Below are positions 43,914 to 56,800 of a stretch of DNA of 64,000 nucleotides, piece by piece; within the stretch, counting starts at the first letter, position 1; each line of letters opens with the position of its first letter. The stretch spans positions 372,001 to 436,000 of the forward strand of contig CALYLW010000167.1 of assembly GCA_944989445.1 (NCBI GenBank), written 5' to 3'. The notes beneath the pieces were generated by a model. That model searched no databases, was not told the DNA's origin, and was given only the letters and a program-made list of their open reading frames with translations. Both the position numbers and the translations under genes were made by a program. This DNA comes from Ampullaceana balthica (taxonomy: Eukaryota; Mollusca; Gastropoda; Lymnaeidae).

Positions 43914-44997
43914 CTCTTTTTCTCCGTAACAACGCTACCATTGTTGATTTTAAAATGACGTTTTTGACGGTTCAACGATGCCAGCGTTGATTTATTAAAA
44001 CTGAATTGTTTAGTTTCTTTCCTTAACTATTAAACGAAAATTAGTTTTAATGTAATCTAGAATGATTTCCCTTGAATAAAAAGTCAGAAATTCTTTGTTT
44101 GAATGTATTTTCACCACAAAAGAAGCGTTTGAAAGGCTTGTTTTTATTTTTGTTTTTAAGTTTGTTTACAAACGTGGATATTCAACCAAGGCATCTGGTA
44201 ATCGATCTAATATTATTTTAAATACTATGATGATGAACAAGAAAAAGGTATTCTTTTTAATTATGATTTAGATAGTAATTTTAAATTTCCGATGAATCAT
44301 ACGCCTAGTACTAGTAGTTGTAGTGAAATTGACAATGAAGTTGACAAGTCATCTGTTGATAAACAACAAGCCCCGCCCTCCTCTCAAATGCCTTGATGAA
44401 CTGATAATATTTATACTACAAATCATAATATAGACAATGTAGAGTCTAATTTGAAAGATGCTAAACTTTTTCACTAAAATTAAGTGCAATTTTAAATAGA
44501 ATTTAAAATAATTTCTAGTTGCAATACACAGTATAGCTTAAAGTTCCATTGTAAACATTTCAATGTTCCAATTATTTTCCTGTATGGGTGACCATGGATA
44601 TTGAGCTCTAATTTTTTATTTGTTTTTTTTTAATGTGAAATAATTTCTGTTTGGTGTAAATATGATTATAGTTCAGATAAAACACCATTTTATTACATTT
44701 TGGATAAAAATATAAATTTTTGTGACTTTGAAATAGGTTTTGTAAATCAAATGTGGTGTTTTTATATTATTTTTTTTTATTTTCAATAAAAAAACAACTC
44801 ATTATTTTATTAAAATAAAGTCATGAGTCTGTGATGCATGAAAACTGCATTCTTTTCCCTTTAATTCAATACCAAATATATCATTATCTGTTAAATAATA
44901 AAAAAGTTATTAACATTTTAAGTTAGCATGGTAGCCTGCGACAAATTTCCAGAATAGATAATTCCGTCAGAATGAAAATAATTCCGGAGAAAAAGAG
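43914..44997 (+). mobile_element. piggyBac-like element with TTAA target duplication
   Basis: The left end CTCTTTTTCTCCGTAAC and right end CGGAGAAAAAGAG are inverted, flanked exactly by TTAA at 43910-43913 and 44998-45001. The interior 44225-44397 has an acidic frame (LFNYDLDSNFKFP..., SSCSEIDNEVDKSS) ending in TGA, similar in style to the acidic N-terminus of piggyBac transposases. The catalytic part is missing. About 1.08 kb. Confidence 0.75.
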
Positions 44998-45001
44998 TTA
45001 A

Positions 45002-46255
45002 GCCAAAAAGACAAATTTATAACTGAACATTTCAAGGGAAGTAACAAAAACAGGTAATTGACTTTTTTATTTTATTGAGTTATTTCCCGTCTCACAGACA
45101 TTGAAAATTAAGAATATTTTGAACTAAATTTTATGACAATGTGTTGATACTTGATCGGATGTTTGTGCTGAAGGTGGTACGTCAGCGATGTATTTGGTCC
45201 TTTAAAAGAAAATTGTTTATGGCAGTGAACACAGTAACTTCAACCATTGCCATTGCCATTTTATAAATATTCAATTGCTTAACACTCTAACTGAGCACAA
45301 TCAGTTCAATCACAATAAATGGTGATAATTTGTAATTCTGAAAAATAACAATGAAAATAAAATAGTTATTACATCTTAACTATTAACCTGCTAAATTTTC
45401 AATATCACAGCATCATTACTGACATCGTTCAATGATTTTCACTGTAATAACAAAAATAAATGCTGGGGGCTGGATCCACTCAGTAGGGGTAAACCCGGAC
45501 AAGTTTGGTTAATTACAAAAATTGTACAGCAAGAACTATAAATAATCTGCCAAGTCATCATACGATTACCGCCCTTTATCTTTAAAATATTTAGTTTAGC
45601 ACCCCCCCCCCAAAACATTTTTTTTCATTTCGATACCCCTCGGGTCATTTTTTTTTACACCATTGTACTATAGTAGTATTTCAATGTCATCATTTTTTTC
45701 ATGGCTGAATTTTACATCTAAATTTGCATTTCCATAATAAACAAAGGAGTATAAGGCTAATAGCAGGCATGATGGTGAAAATTATGAGGCTTTTCGAACA
45801 GGTACCCGGGCAGCTTTTTTCAACAATATTGACAGCCCTACCCCTTCACACCCCATTGCATTCATTATTTTTGCATCATCCATGATGACATGAAAGGCAC
45901 TTTAAAAAAATCTGAGCTAAATTAAGGAGTAAACAGTGATGATAGTATTTTTCAATCCTCACTCGCTATTTTATTAATTATAAATTGAAATTTAATGGTT
46001 CTTTTAAGATTTTATAATTTGACTCACCAAAAAAGCAAATATGGACAAATTGAAGTTTACCGGTCGATATTAAACAAGACCGTTCTTGATGGGTACACTA
46101 GTAATGATAGTATATGTCACTATATGTGACTGTAAAAAAATATAATTAAAAAGATTTACATTCGTCATTTACTATTTGTTTGATACAGTAAATGGTAGAG
46201 GTTTGGAGCACATCATTTCTGCACTGTTCGATGGTAGGTTGTATGTACTTTTTTG
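45002..46255. other. intergenic with a solo hAT end
   Basis: Near 45795-45840 the sequence ACAGGTACCCGGGCAGC then CAATATTGACAGCCCTA is the right end of the hAT family at 21474-22718. Homopolymer C/A/T runs occur at 45600-45660. No exon recognised. Confidence 0.45.
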
Positions 46256-46273
46256 CGCAAACACTTTTTACCT

Positions 46274-46510
46274 TTATGAAATATGTAGCATTTGACGCTG
46301 GTGGTGATTTCTTTCTTTTTTATTTTGCACCAGTTTCTGGATAAATTCTTTTGTCATGTCATGTGGAGAGCACATTTTTGAGCATACTGATAGCATTTTT
46401 GCAGCAAGGTGGATTTTGAGTATAGCTATATTATATATTTTTTCTGATATTTTTGTATGTACAGCTAATTGCTTTTCAATGCAAGGTCCTTTGAATTGTG
46501 TGAAAGTCAT
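46274..46510 (-). pseudogene. 78-aa frame with transposase-like stretch
   Basis: The frame contains KISEKIYNIAILKIHLAAKM, faintly like the 'KMKVKLAAQTLS' segment of P-element transposases. It has no supporting motifs and lies upstream, not downstream, of the fragment at 43255-43811, so it would be a separate copy. Very tentative. Confidence 0.2.
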
Positions 46511-46933
46511 TAAACATTTAATCTAGCAGTTCTTTGTTTATTTAATAACGAAAATAAATTTGCAAGAATCCGCCCCCAAAAAAGTGACTTTTTAAAAATA
46601 GTAATTTTAATCTAATTTGTAATTTTTTACGTACATTTATTATAAGTGCTCCCAATGTCAGTAATAGTAACATTGACAATGGAAAGTGCTGTTAATAAAC
46701 AGGCTACACTTCTAAACTAATCTATTGATCTATTTGAGTGAAAATTGTGTTACACTATACACCATAATCCAAGGTTTATTAAAGATAAAGTAACCTATAG
46801 GTTTTTTATTTTAAAAAAGGCATCAAATAGGTAAAATTAGACTCAACTTAATCACAGTAATTAAAATTACATTTTTGTTAGGCAATAACAAAATGTTGAC
46901 ATTGGCAATTATTTAATTCCCGAATTTCTAATA

Positions 46934-48690
46934 CAGTAGAACCCCGTTAAGTCAACGGCCTAGGGGTATGCCAAAAGGCGTCGAGCTAACCGATGATCGA
47001 AGTAAATGAAAACCAATATGACGGCAAAATATTAACATGTGCTTCAAATTTCTTTATGTACATGATGTGCGTTAATTAGTGATGGGACAATTAATCGGAA
47101 TCGTATCGGAATATCAGGACCCTAATATTTCTTCACTATTTCCGAAGGTTTTTAAGACCGTTCGTTTTTAAGGACCATTTAAATATAACCAGGGTTCCCA
47201 CTCAGTCGGGAAAACGGAAAAAGTCGGGATTTCTTAAAAACATTTTCTCACTAATTTCTCAGTCTTGAAAGTCGGGAAAAGTCTAGAAAAGTTATGACTA
47301 TTAGGGAATTTTTATATATATATATTTTTTTTCAGAAGTAAATGACTTTGATTGCATCTCTGTGGTCATGTTTCGATTCCATTTAATAAAAAAAAAGTTA
47401 CCAGTTTATAATTGTCTGCGCATGCGTTAAAACTAAGGTCAAATTTTTCGCCTCGCCTTGTCCCATGGCACCTGTGGCGTGGCATGTCACCGCCGCTCAC
47501 GTTTGCAATGCCCGCCGAATCAGCGAACTTAAAAAATAATTAAACATATCAATATGGTAGACTAACAGATGAATTCCATGTCACAACTGGAGTCAAACAA
47601 GGATGCCTCCTTTCACCACTTCTGTTCCTTCTTGTGTTAGACTGGGTCACAAAAGAAGCTTATGCAAGCTCAGAAAAAGGAATCCAGTGGAACCTACTGC
47701 CAAAACTAGAAGATTTGGAGTTTGTGGATGACTTGGCCATTCTGTCCCACAGACTTCAAGACATGCAAGACAAAATCACAGCCTTGAGCGAGATTGGGAA
47801 AAGAGTAGGACTCAATATAAACATTCAAAAAACAAAATTTTTGAAAATAAACTTCCTACAAGATGGAGTCATCCAAGTAGAAAACCGTAACCTGGAGCAA
47901 GTAAACAACTTTGTATACCTTGGTAGTGTGGTCAGTGTATCAGGGGGAACAGATGAGGACATCGAACGAAGAATAAATTTGGCACGACAGGCTTTTGCCA
48001 ATATGAAACAGGTCTGGAGATCTACACACATCTCTGTCAAAACAAAAGTAAGGATCTTTAACACCAATGTTAAAACGGTCCTACTCTATGGATCCGAAAC
48101 ATGGCGGATGACAGAGACAACAAAAAATAGACTCCAGACCTTTGTTAACAGATGCCTCAGAAATATTCTGAAAATAAAATGGTTCGATAAGGTCGAAAAC
48201 TCCAAGCTGTGGGAGAGGTGTGGACAAAGAACAGTAGAACAACAAATCATGGAAAGAAAGTGGAGATGGATTGGACAGGAAAGATAACAGCAGGGCTAGG
48301 CAGGCCTTAGATTGGAACCCCAGGGCAAACGACAACGAGGAAGACCCAAGCGTACATGGAGACGAAGCATGTTGGACGAGGCTGGAAGGACTGGGAAGAG
48401 CTGGGAAGAATTGAAGCGACTGGCAAGGGACCGTGTAGAGTGGCGAGCTTTGACAGAGGCAAAGGAACTCAAAGGACAAATGATGATGATGATGATATCT
48501 GTCACTATGAGACCGCACTCGAATATCCTGTCAATCAAACTTGTAATATAAATAGTAACAATTGCGGCCTTGACCGTTGATCACATCAAAGGTGTATTAG
48601 ACCTCGGCAACTAAGCGAATTTAAAAAAAAATTCCTTATCAGAATTCGACCTACAACAGTGATGACGTGTGTATTACATGTATAACTCAA
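46934..48690 (+). mobile_element. pogo-like element, copy C, split by an RTE insertion
   Basis: Starts CAGTAGAACCCCGTTAAGTC after TA. It follows copy D closely up to AACATATCAATATGGTA (47559), is interrupted by the RTE fragment, and resumes at TGATATCTGTCACTAT (48493). It then fades near 48690 without its 3' terminus. Thirty-five bases present in copy D at the junction are missing here. Confidence 0.8.
47560..48496 (+). pseudogene. RTE-clade reverse transcriptase 3' fragment (HmRTE-like)
   Basis: The frame from 47573 reads TGVKQGCLLSPLLFLLVLDW, FVDDLAILSH (catalytic box, Val variant), YLGSVVSVSGGTDEDIERRI, VLLYGSETWRMTETT and QQIMERKWRWIGQ. A frameshift near 48288-48310 leads into KRQRGRPKRTWRRSM and DRVEWRALTEAK in another frame. 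The copy ends in an (ATG)n tail at 48479-48494. The C-terminal pattern matches the insect HmRTE-e01 type. It is 5'-truncated, lacking endonuclease and the front of the polymerase. Confidence 0.87.
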
Positions 48691-48837
48691 AAGGAGTTCC
48701 TAATTTTATTTGTAGATTTTTATAATGGACGGTTCGTTTTGTCATGAGTCATATGTAGGTCATGATCTGGAACTTGTAAACACATCAGAAACTTCGTTTC
48801 GGCAACAACAAAAAATTGATAACATCTGCAAAAATGA

Positions 48838-49245
48838 TTATCGGTAGACCCCTAATATAAAATATAAATAATTACGAGTGATAAATTTAAGAATGACGTC
48901 ATCAAATATGACCGCTGGTTTTTGTCCTAACAAATACTCATATCGGCACTCATATCGAAAAAAAATATTGGTAACATCAGCAAAAATGCATATCGGTAGA
49001 CCCCTAATATAAATAATTAGGAGTGATAAATGTAAGAATGACGTCATCAAATAAGACCGCTGGTTTTTGCCCTAACAAATACTCATATCGGCACTCATAT
49101 AGGAAAAAAATATAGGTAATATCGTCAAAAATGCATATCGGTAGTCCCCTAATATAAAAAGATAAATAATTACGAGTGATAAATTTAAGCATGACGTCAT
49201 CAAATGTGACTGCTGGTTTTTGTCCTAACAAATACTCAATATCGG
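48838..49245 (+). repeat. ~148-bp tandem repeat, nearly three units
   Basis: Units begin TATCGGTAGACCCCTAATAT at about 48838, 48988 and 49136, with a partial at 49230. Each holds AATGACGTCATCAAAT (a TGACGTCA palindrome) and CTGGTTTTTG(T/C)CCTAACAAA. Open minus frames here follow from the repeat and are not treated as genes. Confidence 0.88.
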
Positions 49246-49321
49246 TAGACCTCTATTAAGAAGTGGCTACTCTGATAATGACAGGATGAACATCCAAATA
49301 ATATATTTGTTCACATTCTAG

Positions 49322-49612
49322 TCAATGTTCCCTCTTAGGTTTGTTGTCCGTGTGCAAAGTAAAAAATCTCGTGTGCAAAGTTGCACAGAAACTATTCTTT
49401 GTGCTATATTATATCTTACAAAATTTGCTGCGCGGAAATTCTAAACTGCTGCGCGGCGTCCGTCAGATATCAGCGCAGGCTCACAGCTTAAAGGGAACAT
49501 TGCCCACAATATTAAATTATTTTTATAAAAATTTGCTATGCTGTGATTCTAAACTGCTGCGTAACGTAGGTCAGATATCTGTGCAGCCACGCAGCTTAAA
49601 AGGAACATTCAT
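49322..49612. mobile_element. hAT-type MITE pair related to 15127-15313
   Basis: CAATGTTCCCTCTTAGG at the left and GCTTAAAGGGAACATTG at about 49485-49502 define one unit. A second right-end-like AGCTTAAAAGGAACATTC lies at about 49592-49610 after a second AACTGCTGCG(C/T)(G/A)(G/A)CGT block. Probably a MITE with an internal duplication. Confidence 0.65.
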
Positions 49613-50862
49613 ACTAGTATGCTCTTATTTATTCTACATTTTTGTATCTTATTTCTTTTTTTTTCATCACTCTTATCATGCATTGATTTGTAAAAAAGAA
49701 GGACCTTTGATAAATATAAGGATTGATTAAAATTTTAACTGCTGTTTGCATTTAATTTCAATATTTTTAACATGTATTTTGAATTTTTTGTGCCTCTTCA
49801 TTTTTCATTTCAATATTGCATCTATTAAAATTTAAATAATTTTGTTTTTGTATATTGTGTTTTATAATAATTTTGATATCCGCCTACAAATTTGGCAACA
49901 ATCTTCAAAATAAAAAAAATTGTGGGTGAATAAAGCAAAATTTTGGAATGATGCTCACAATTCATTAAAAATTTTTTTTACCTCTATAATAACTAGATGA
50001 TGATGAAACTCGTGTCGTTATAAGACAATATTTACAATAATTTCCAAGTACCTATTACCTATTGATTGGTCAGACTATTCAAACCCATAATAGCCACATC
50101 TGGTCATGGAACACTCTGTTTATACATTGCTATTTAGGAAGATTAAATCTCTTCGTTTAAATGGAAGTTTTACATGAAATGAGACTAAGGGAGATTTTTA
50201 AAACATTGTTTTTGATTGATTTTGTGAGGAGTTATCATTACACAGTTACGATCCTTAGTAACTAAAAAACTTGTCTTAAATTGATTTTTAAGAATTAACA
50301 ACAGTGTCAGGTAATAATGCTATATAACTTGTGCAACAACCAACTGGAGTTGCGAATAATTTTATGCCATATTATAGTTATCTAACGTACTTTTCCCCAC
50401 AACTTATCTACATTATGGGTGGAGTACTTTACCTTTTTATTGGATTACAGGTGTTAAAATTTCTAACTGTTCTGCATTGAATGGGTTATTTATGTAAAGC
50501 AATGTGATCAGTAGACTTTTTTTTAGGAACATTGCTTAAGTCATTGCTCCAGCTAGAAACAGGAATAGCTGGTTGCATGTTTAAGTAATGAGGGCTCAAC
50601 ACAAGCTTGGTTGGAGTTGGTTCTCGCCCCAAATGTTCAATGATTAGGCCAAAAGAAAGGCAGGCAGCTGCAGCATTATAAAATAAAATACATATTTGCT
50701 TTAAATCAAGGTTTCTACTGCATTATTGTTCTTCTTTTAGGGTAAAACCTAACAATAACAGTATCATATACCCACTTTCTTCAGCCTTTCTCGAGTCCTT
50801 GGTATGTAATTTTTTTTTCTGGCAAGTAATGTAATTGGTTTCTTATGGTAGCTTAGTTCTTC
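49613..50862. other. upstream region of the zinc-finger gene
   Basis: AT-rich, with no repeat end recognised. The promoter and any 5' UTR exon should lie here. TAGCTTAG immediately before 50857 could act as an acceptor for the first coding exon. Confidence 0.4.
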
Positions 50863-53800
50863 ATGCGTCCCAAAAAGTACAAAAATGAGGCTGAAAGAAG
50901 GGCTGCTGATGCATTAAGAAAAAAGGAATACAGACGTAAAATGTCAGAAGCAGAACGAGCAAGAACAAAAGCAGCAGATGCCTTCAGGAAAAGACAAAAA
51001 CATGCTCTGGCAACTGAAGAAAAAAGAACTCAAATGAGACAACTTGACTTACAAAGAAGAAGGCAACGACTTGCTGAGGCAACTGAAGAAGAGAGAGCTC
51101 AAATGAGACAAGCTCATGCTTCTAGAGAAAGGCAGCGTTTATTGGCAGCCCATGCTAAGGCAGAAAACGCAACCAGGTGAGCACAAATTTACAATGACAG
51201 ACTCATTGTCAGCCCAGAACTCACAAGATTGCATTATTTTCTGACTTTAGTTGGCTTGCTAGTTTATTTTAATATAAACTATTTTTAACATTTGTTACAT
51301 TTTGATGTCACAAATTTTTTTTATTTTCCATGGTGTGCAGCTTATTCATTCAATTTTCTATGCCATAATAAGTAATGACCATAATAATAATTTTATTATT
51401 TTTTACGCCCATGTCACTTCATTATTCATACAATTTACCTAACAATGGATGCCTAAGGATTTTCCTATCTTTTATTAAAATATTTTTTTTAAGAGTTGGG
51501 GCAAGGGTTGACTAACGTATTTTTTTACATAAAATTAAAATACTCAACAAAAAAAAAGTAAATTATAGTACAAATGTTTAAAACATAGTAAAGTTATTTA
51601 TACAAAGATTCATATAAATTAGTAAGCTATTTATAAAGAAAATTACAATGAATAGACTATTTTCCTATCTTTCATTTCTAATCTTTTAAATATTTAAAAG
51701 TATCTTTTCCAAAGATGAAATTACTTTCAGGATTATATTTGCTTTATTTCTGTACACATACATAAACACAACATGTTTTTCAAGCTGTGCTTATTTTGTA
51801 CTCATTTTAAACTACATGTACTAATGTAATGCGCCATGGTACATGATGTTGTAAATAAAGAGTAGCTAGTAAGACTGTCATTTTTAAACTCTAATGGATG
51901 AAGGTATTTCACCATAGTAGACTAACTCTGAAATGCAGATGGTGCTCCAGAGAAAATTGTATTAAAGAATTGAATTTCACACCAAATATTTTACAGTACT
52001 GGAAATTTTCAAAGTCCGGATTTTCACTCTCATCATTTGAGTTTCTATAATTTGCTGTGATTATCATCCACTAAAAGAAATCATTTAAATGTTAATAAAA
52101 ATAGTAAAGCCAAGGTCCTTACATGAATACTTTACGTGAACTAAGTTTCGACTTCAATGTTTATAGAAAATGTCAGTCTATTTACAAATAAGTTTATGTG
52201 CACTCATCGAATCCAGATGTATGGCTTGTAGTGATTGAATTAGTTGTTCTAATAGCTCTAAGTATTCTACTATAGAGATGAGAAAATAGGTGAATAACAT
52301 GACACAATATTCATCCTGATTTACAAGTGTTATTTGTTGCCAGATTGTGTTGAGATTATTCCATATCACCTCTAAATTCTGATTAAAAATGGGAATCATT
52401 TTTGTTTTCGCTAACCTAAGGATTTCACTATACAATGATGCTTTCTCAAAAAAAATTTATAAGGGTTTTGATTTGCTACCAATGACACAATGGAATTTAA
52501 ATCATTAACCACTATATCAAATCCAAAAAAAGGAACTAAAGCTGCTCCTGGAAAAATCTTAACCTTTTTAACCTGAGCTTAGCCTTTCTGTGGAACAGCT
52601 GTCATAATCTTTGCAAAGTAATTTTGTCCTCTCTAGACCACAATCATCGTAGTGATTCATGATAGTGATAGCTTCCGTCATTGTAGATGCTGTGATTTAC
52701 TTCAGTGGTTGGGAATCCAATACATTGTAAACGAAACTTTAAGTTCACCATAACTCTAAAAATTAAATTTTCTTATATTAATATAGGATCATAGATTATA
52801 TAATATTTATTTTGTTTCAATATATATGTATATCTGCAGTAGGTAAATCTGCTGAAATCCGTAACGATCTGACAAATTTACAGTCACTCAACCTTTTGTA
52901 GAGTGCATTTCTGCTCTACACGTTAACTGAACCGTGCTGTCTCTATCTCCTTATCTCTTTTTATTATGTCAATGTCTAACATGCTCTTCATCATACGACA
53001 ATGTGTTGATCAGTGTAATTCTCTAATCCATCTATGGTACGACTGCTACTTTCATTCACCGACTCTACCATCTCTCCGCCGCTCTGTTTATTAACAATTC
53101 TTTTAACTAACAACTATTGATGTCCTGGTAGTTTCTATGCTCCACAATAACATATCCCTATCTTTCTCTAGACAATTGTCAATTTCCTTGAACTGATGAC
53201 AGGGTGAACTCATACTTGCGAAAAATTGAAAAGTGGAAAGTTACTTCAAGCAAAGGGAAATAGAATAATTAATATGTATATTTCATAGGAGAAAAATCAA
53301 TTTTATTGACCATAGTACGTTAATATGGACTGTTCTATATTCATAGAGAGAGAAGGCTAATATTATAAGAGGTAAATCCTTTTAGAAATATTATGAATTC
53401 ATTACTTACCAAGGGTGTCATGTAACCCACATTCACTCATACTGCTGACATTCAAATAAAAAAGTTGCCTTGTGATGTTAATAATGTAATGATGGGTACT
53501 TATCAACCTTCATTGAGGTTCTCATAGTGATAACTAATTCACCAAGTGCCAGATTTTATTTTAAGAAACTAATTTTTTAAATCGTTACAATAGTGAACAA
53601 ATTTTAATTAGAAATTTAATTTAAAAACAAAAAACACATTCCCTATGGGTACTACCAGATCTGTCATGGGAAGATCTGACGCAACCCTCTCTTTACTTTG
53701 CAGCAATGAAAATTGAAATCATTGCTTCCAAGACTTCTGGTGATTTTTATGATTACATATAAAAGTTTTGGTCCTGTTCTATCAATATTTTCTTTGTATT

Positions 53801-56800
53801 GCCATGCTCATCTTTAGCACACAGTGGTCTTGTGCACCCTTTTAATTAAAAAAAAATTGTTGTTTGGACTATATACAGTCGAACCCGGTTAAGTCGACGG
53901 CGTTGGGGTATGAAAAATGGCGTCGAGATAACCGATGATCGAGTTAAACGAAAACCAATATGGCGGCAAAATATTAACATGTGCTTGAACTTGAAATTTC
54001 TTTATGTACATGATGTGCGTTAATTAGTGATAGGACGATTAATCGGAATTGTATCGGAATATCGGGACCCTAATATTTCTTCACACTTTCCTAAGGTTGT
54101 TAAGACCGTTCGTTTTTAAGGACTTTTTAAATATAACCATGGTTTCCACTCATTCGGAAAAACAGGAAAAAGTCGGGAATTCTTAAAAAATTTCCTTGGT
54201 CTTGAAAGTCAGGAAAAGTTATGACTAGTCGGGAATTTTTATATATATATATATTTTTATGCCGAAGTAAATGACTTTGATTACGTCTCTGTGGTCATGT
54301 TTCGATTCCATTTAATAAAAAAAAAGTTACCAGTTTATAATTGTCTGCGCATGTGTTAAAACTAAGGTAAAATTTTTCGCCTTGCCTCGTCCCATTGGCG
54401 CGTTTGCAATGCCCGCCGAATCAGGGAATTTAAAAAAAATAAATAAACATATCAATATGGTAATTTTAAGTTTAATGCTTTTGACGTGCATCTTGACTGA
54501 TATCTGTCACTATCAAACATCTCTCAAATTTCCTCAGTCAATCAAACTTGTAATATAAATAGTAACTAATGCGGCCTTGACCATCACAGCACGCTGTGTG
54601 TTAGACCTCGGCCGGCAACTAAGTCTAAGCGTATTTAAAAAAAAATCATTCCTTATCAGAATTCGACCTACAAAAGTGATGACGCGTATATTATATATAT
54701 ATATACTGGAATATTAAGAAAATGATTTGATTTCACCGTCACGCGCGTGTTAGTCACAGTCACGTATCTTACTGGTAACAAAGCAACAACAAACTTTTAA
54801 AAGAATAATAATTTTTTATTTAATTAAATAAAATCCACCGTCGATTCTCGATACAAACCTTTATTTTCTTTTCTAAAGATATTCGTTTGTCTTAAACAAT
54901 AAAATGATTAGTGCATCAGAAAATGAATTAAGTTTAATAATAATATAACATGCGCTGCGAAATAATGACGATTAACAACCGCTTACGCGATTTTCCAGCA
55001 CTTCGGGTGAATACATACTCCATGGATATACTTCGAACTAACAATTCACACACGCAATAGAATTGAAAGTAGAACATCCGATAATTTTTATTGAAATCTC
55101 GCAATAGCCGGAAGTCTAGAAGAAAGCGAGATGTCAACACTGTTTTGAACTAAAAATGCCAGAGTGCATTGCTAGGCGAACAGACGAGGATCGAGCTAAC
55201 CAACGTTAAGTTGCGAATTTGGCCCTCTTTTGTGCTCGAGGTATTAGGTTTCGGCGACTTAAAAAAATCGAATTAACCGATGAGAAAATGCTAAAACAAA
55301 GAGAGAGTTTGGCGGTTCCAATAAAAAAACGTCGAGTTAGTAGGGTGGGCGAGTTAACCGGGCTCGAGTTATGTGGGTTCGACTGTATTTATTGGTTAAA
55401 TACTGGTACATGTATTAACTGCACCATTTCAATTGAGGTAAAACTTTTAAAATGTGATAATAGGCTGAGTGTGTGGATGAAAATCATGCTCATGCAGCTT
55501 TAGCTTTGTGAAATTTTAGTTCAGCAAAACTTGTTGACTCTTAGTAAGTGGAATCCTGGGAAAATTAAAACAAACAAATTTTAAGACTAATACTTAAGCC
55601 TGACTCATTGATATTTCGGACCATGGATCAACTATAGAGTATTTTGTCATTTTGTTCTATTTGAATTGTATCATGCTGTTTACTCAACTCTGTGAATTTT
55701 AACTTTAAGAAGAGTTAACTTTACAGCTGACAACATGGGCAGAATGAAATAGTTTTCAAGTTCATGCAGCAACAGTACTATGCACACAGTTACAGTGCTG
55801 GAGCCATCTATTCAAATTGTTAACAGATTTTGAAAAGTTTTTCATACAATTTTCATGGCATTATAGTTATTTGCTATTTAAAAAGCTTTGAAAAAGTGTT
55901 TAAAAAAAAATCAAGCATTAAAGGATTTTGCAAGTGGCTCTAGAGCAGAAGTTTGCAGACCACTGGGTTATGCTGAGAGGACCACTACAATTTTGAATTT
56001 GACGAGTCCTGTAGTTGTCAGATCACGTACTCATGCATGTTAGGGTGAGGATTGTATTTGTTTGGAAAGTATGAAACTAGATTCTTGTTGTGTGATGAAT
56101 ATTTAACCACCATCATCAATATTTGTTTATTTAAGGGTAACAGAAGACAGTAGGTGTGAAATGTCAGAAAGAACTGATGACCAGGAGGCCATGCTTGCGT
56201 CATGTAAGTACTCATTTTTAACACAAATAGGCATTCATGTTCAACATAAGCTATTAGTGTTGTTTGTCTACAAGAATTGATAATTGAATCATACCTAAAC
56301 CCCCATTTAATTATTAATACATGTATCATTAAAATCTACTTAATAAACAATTCAAATTATATATTCACATATGAAAAAGCGGATAACTATTAAACAAAAT
56401 TAAATTAAATTGAGGTCAGGTAATGCTTTAATCAATCTACATGTATTTTAAAAAAATGTATATTTAATCTTGATTTTAGACATTGTAACCAATGTGTAGA
56501 AGTTTTGTGGCACTGAGCTTTATTTGGATCAGGGGCAAGTGTTTAGAAATGAGGTTTGTCAGTTCTGACTTAATTTCTTTTTCATTATAAACAAATTATG
56601 AAACATTGACCATGCATTGGGCTCCAGTTTTAAAGAAGGAACTTCTGCATATTTTTAGGTTTGTAATGGGTCTGTTGACTTTTTACAATTTTACACATTT
56701 CATGTGGTTCTCATTGAATGATTAAGAGATAAATGAGCATGAGAGATGATTGGTCTTGGTGACCCTGAAAGCAGGATCAAATGGGAAAGGGAAGTAATGG

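Noticed and set aside
48838..49231. Two hydrophobic minus-strand frames of 70-75 codons
   Set aside because: They are copies of the same 148-bp tandem unit; no motif and no conservation beyond the repeat.
54934..55503. Short frames at the end of pogo-like copies (also 10361-10567)
   Set aside because: They recur in each non-autonomous copy, run on either strand and show no transposase motif.
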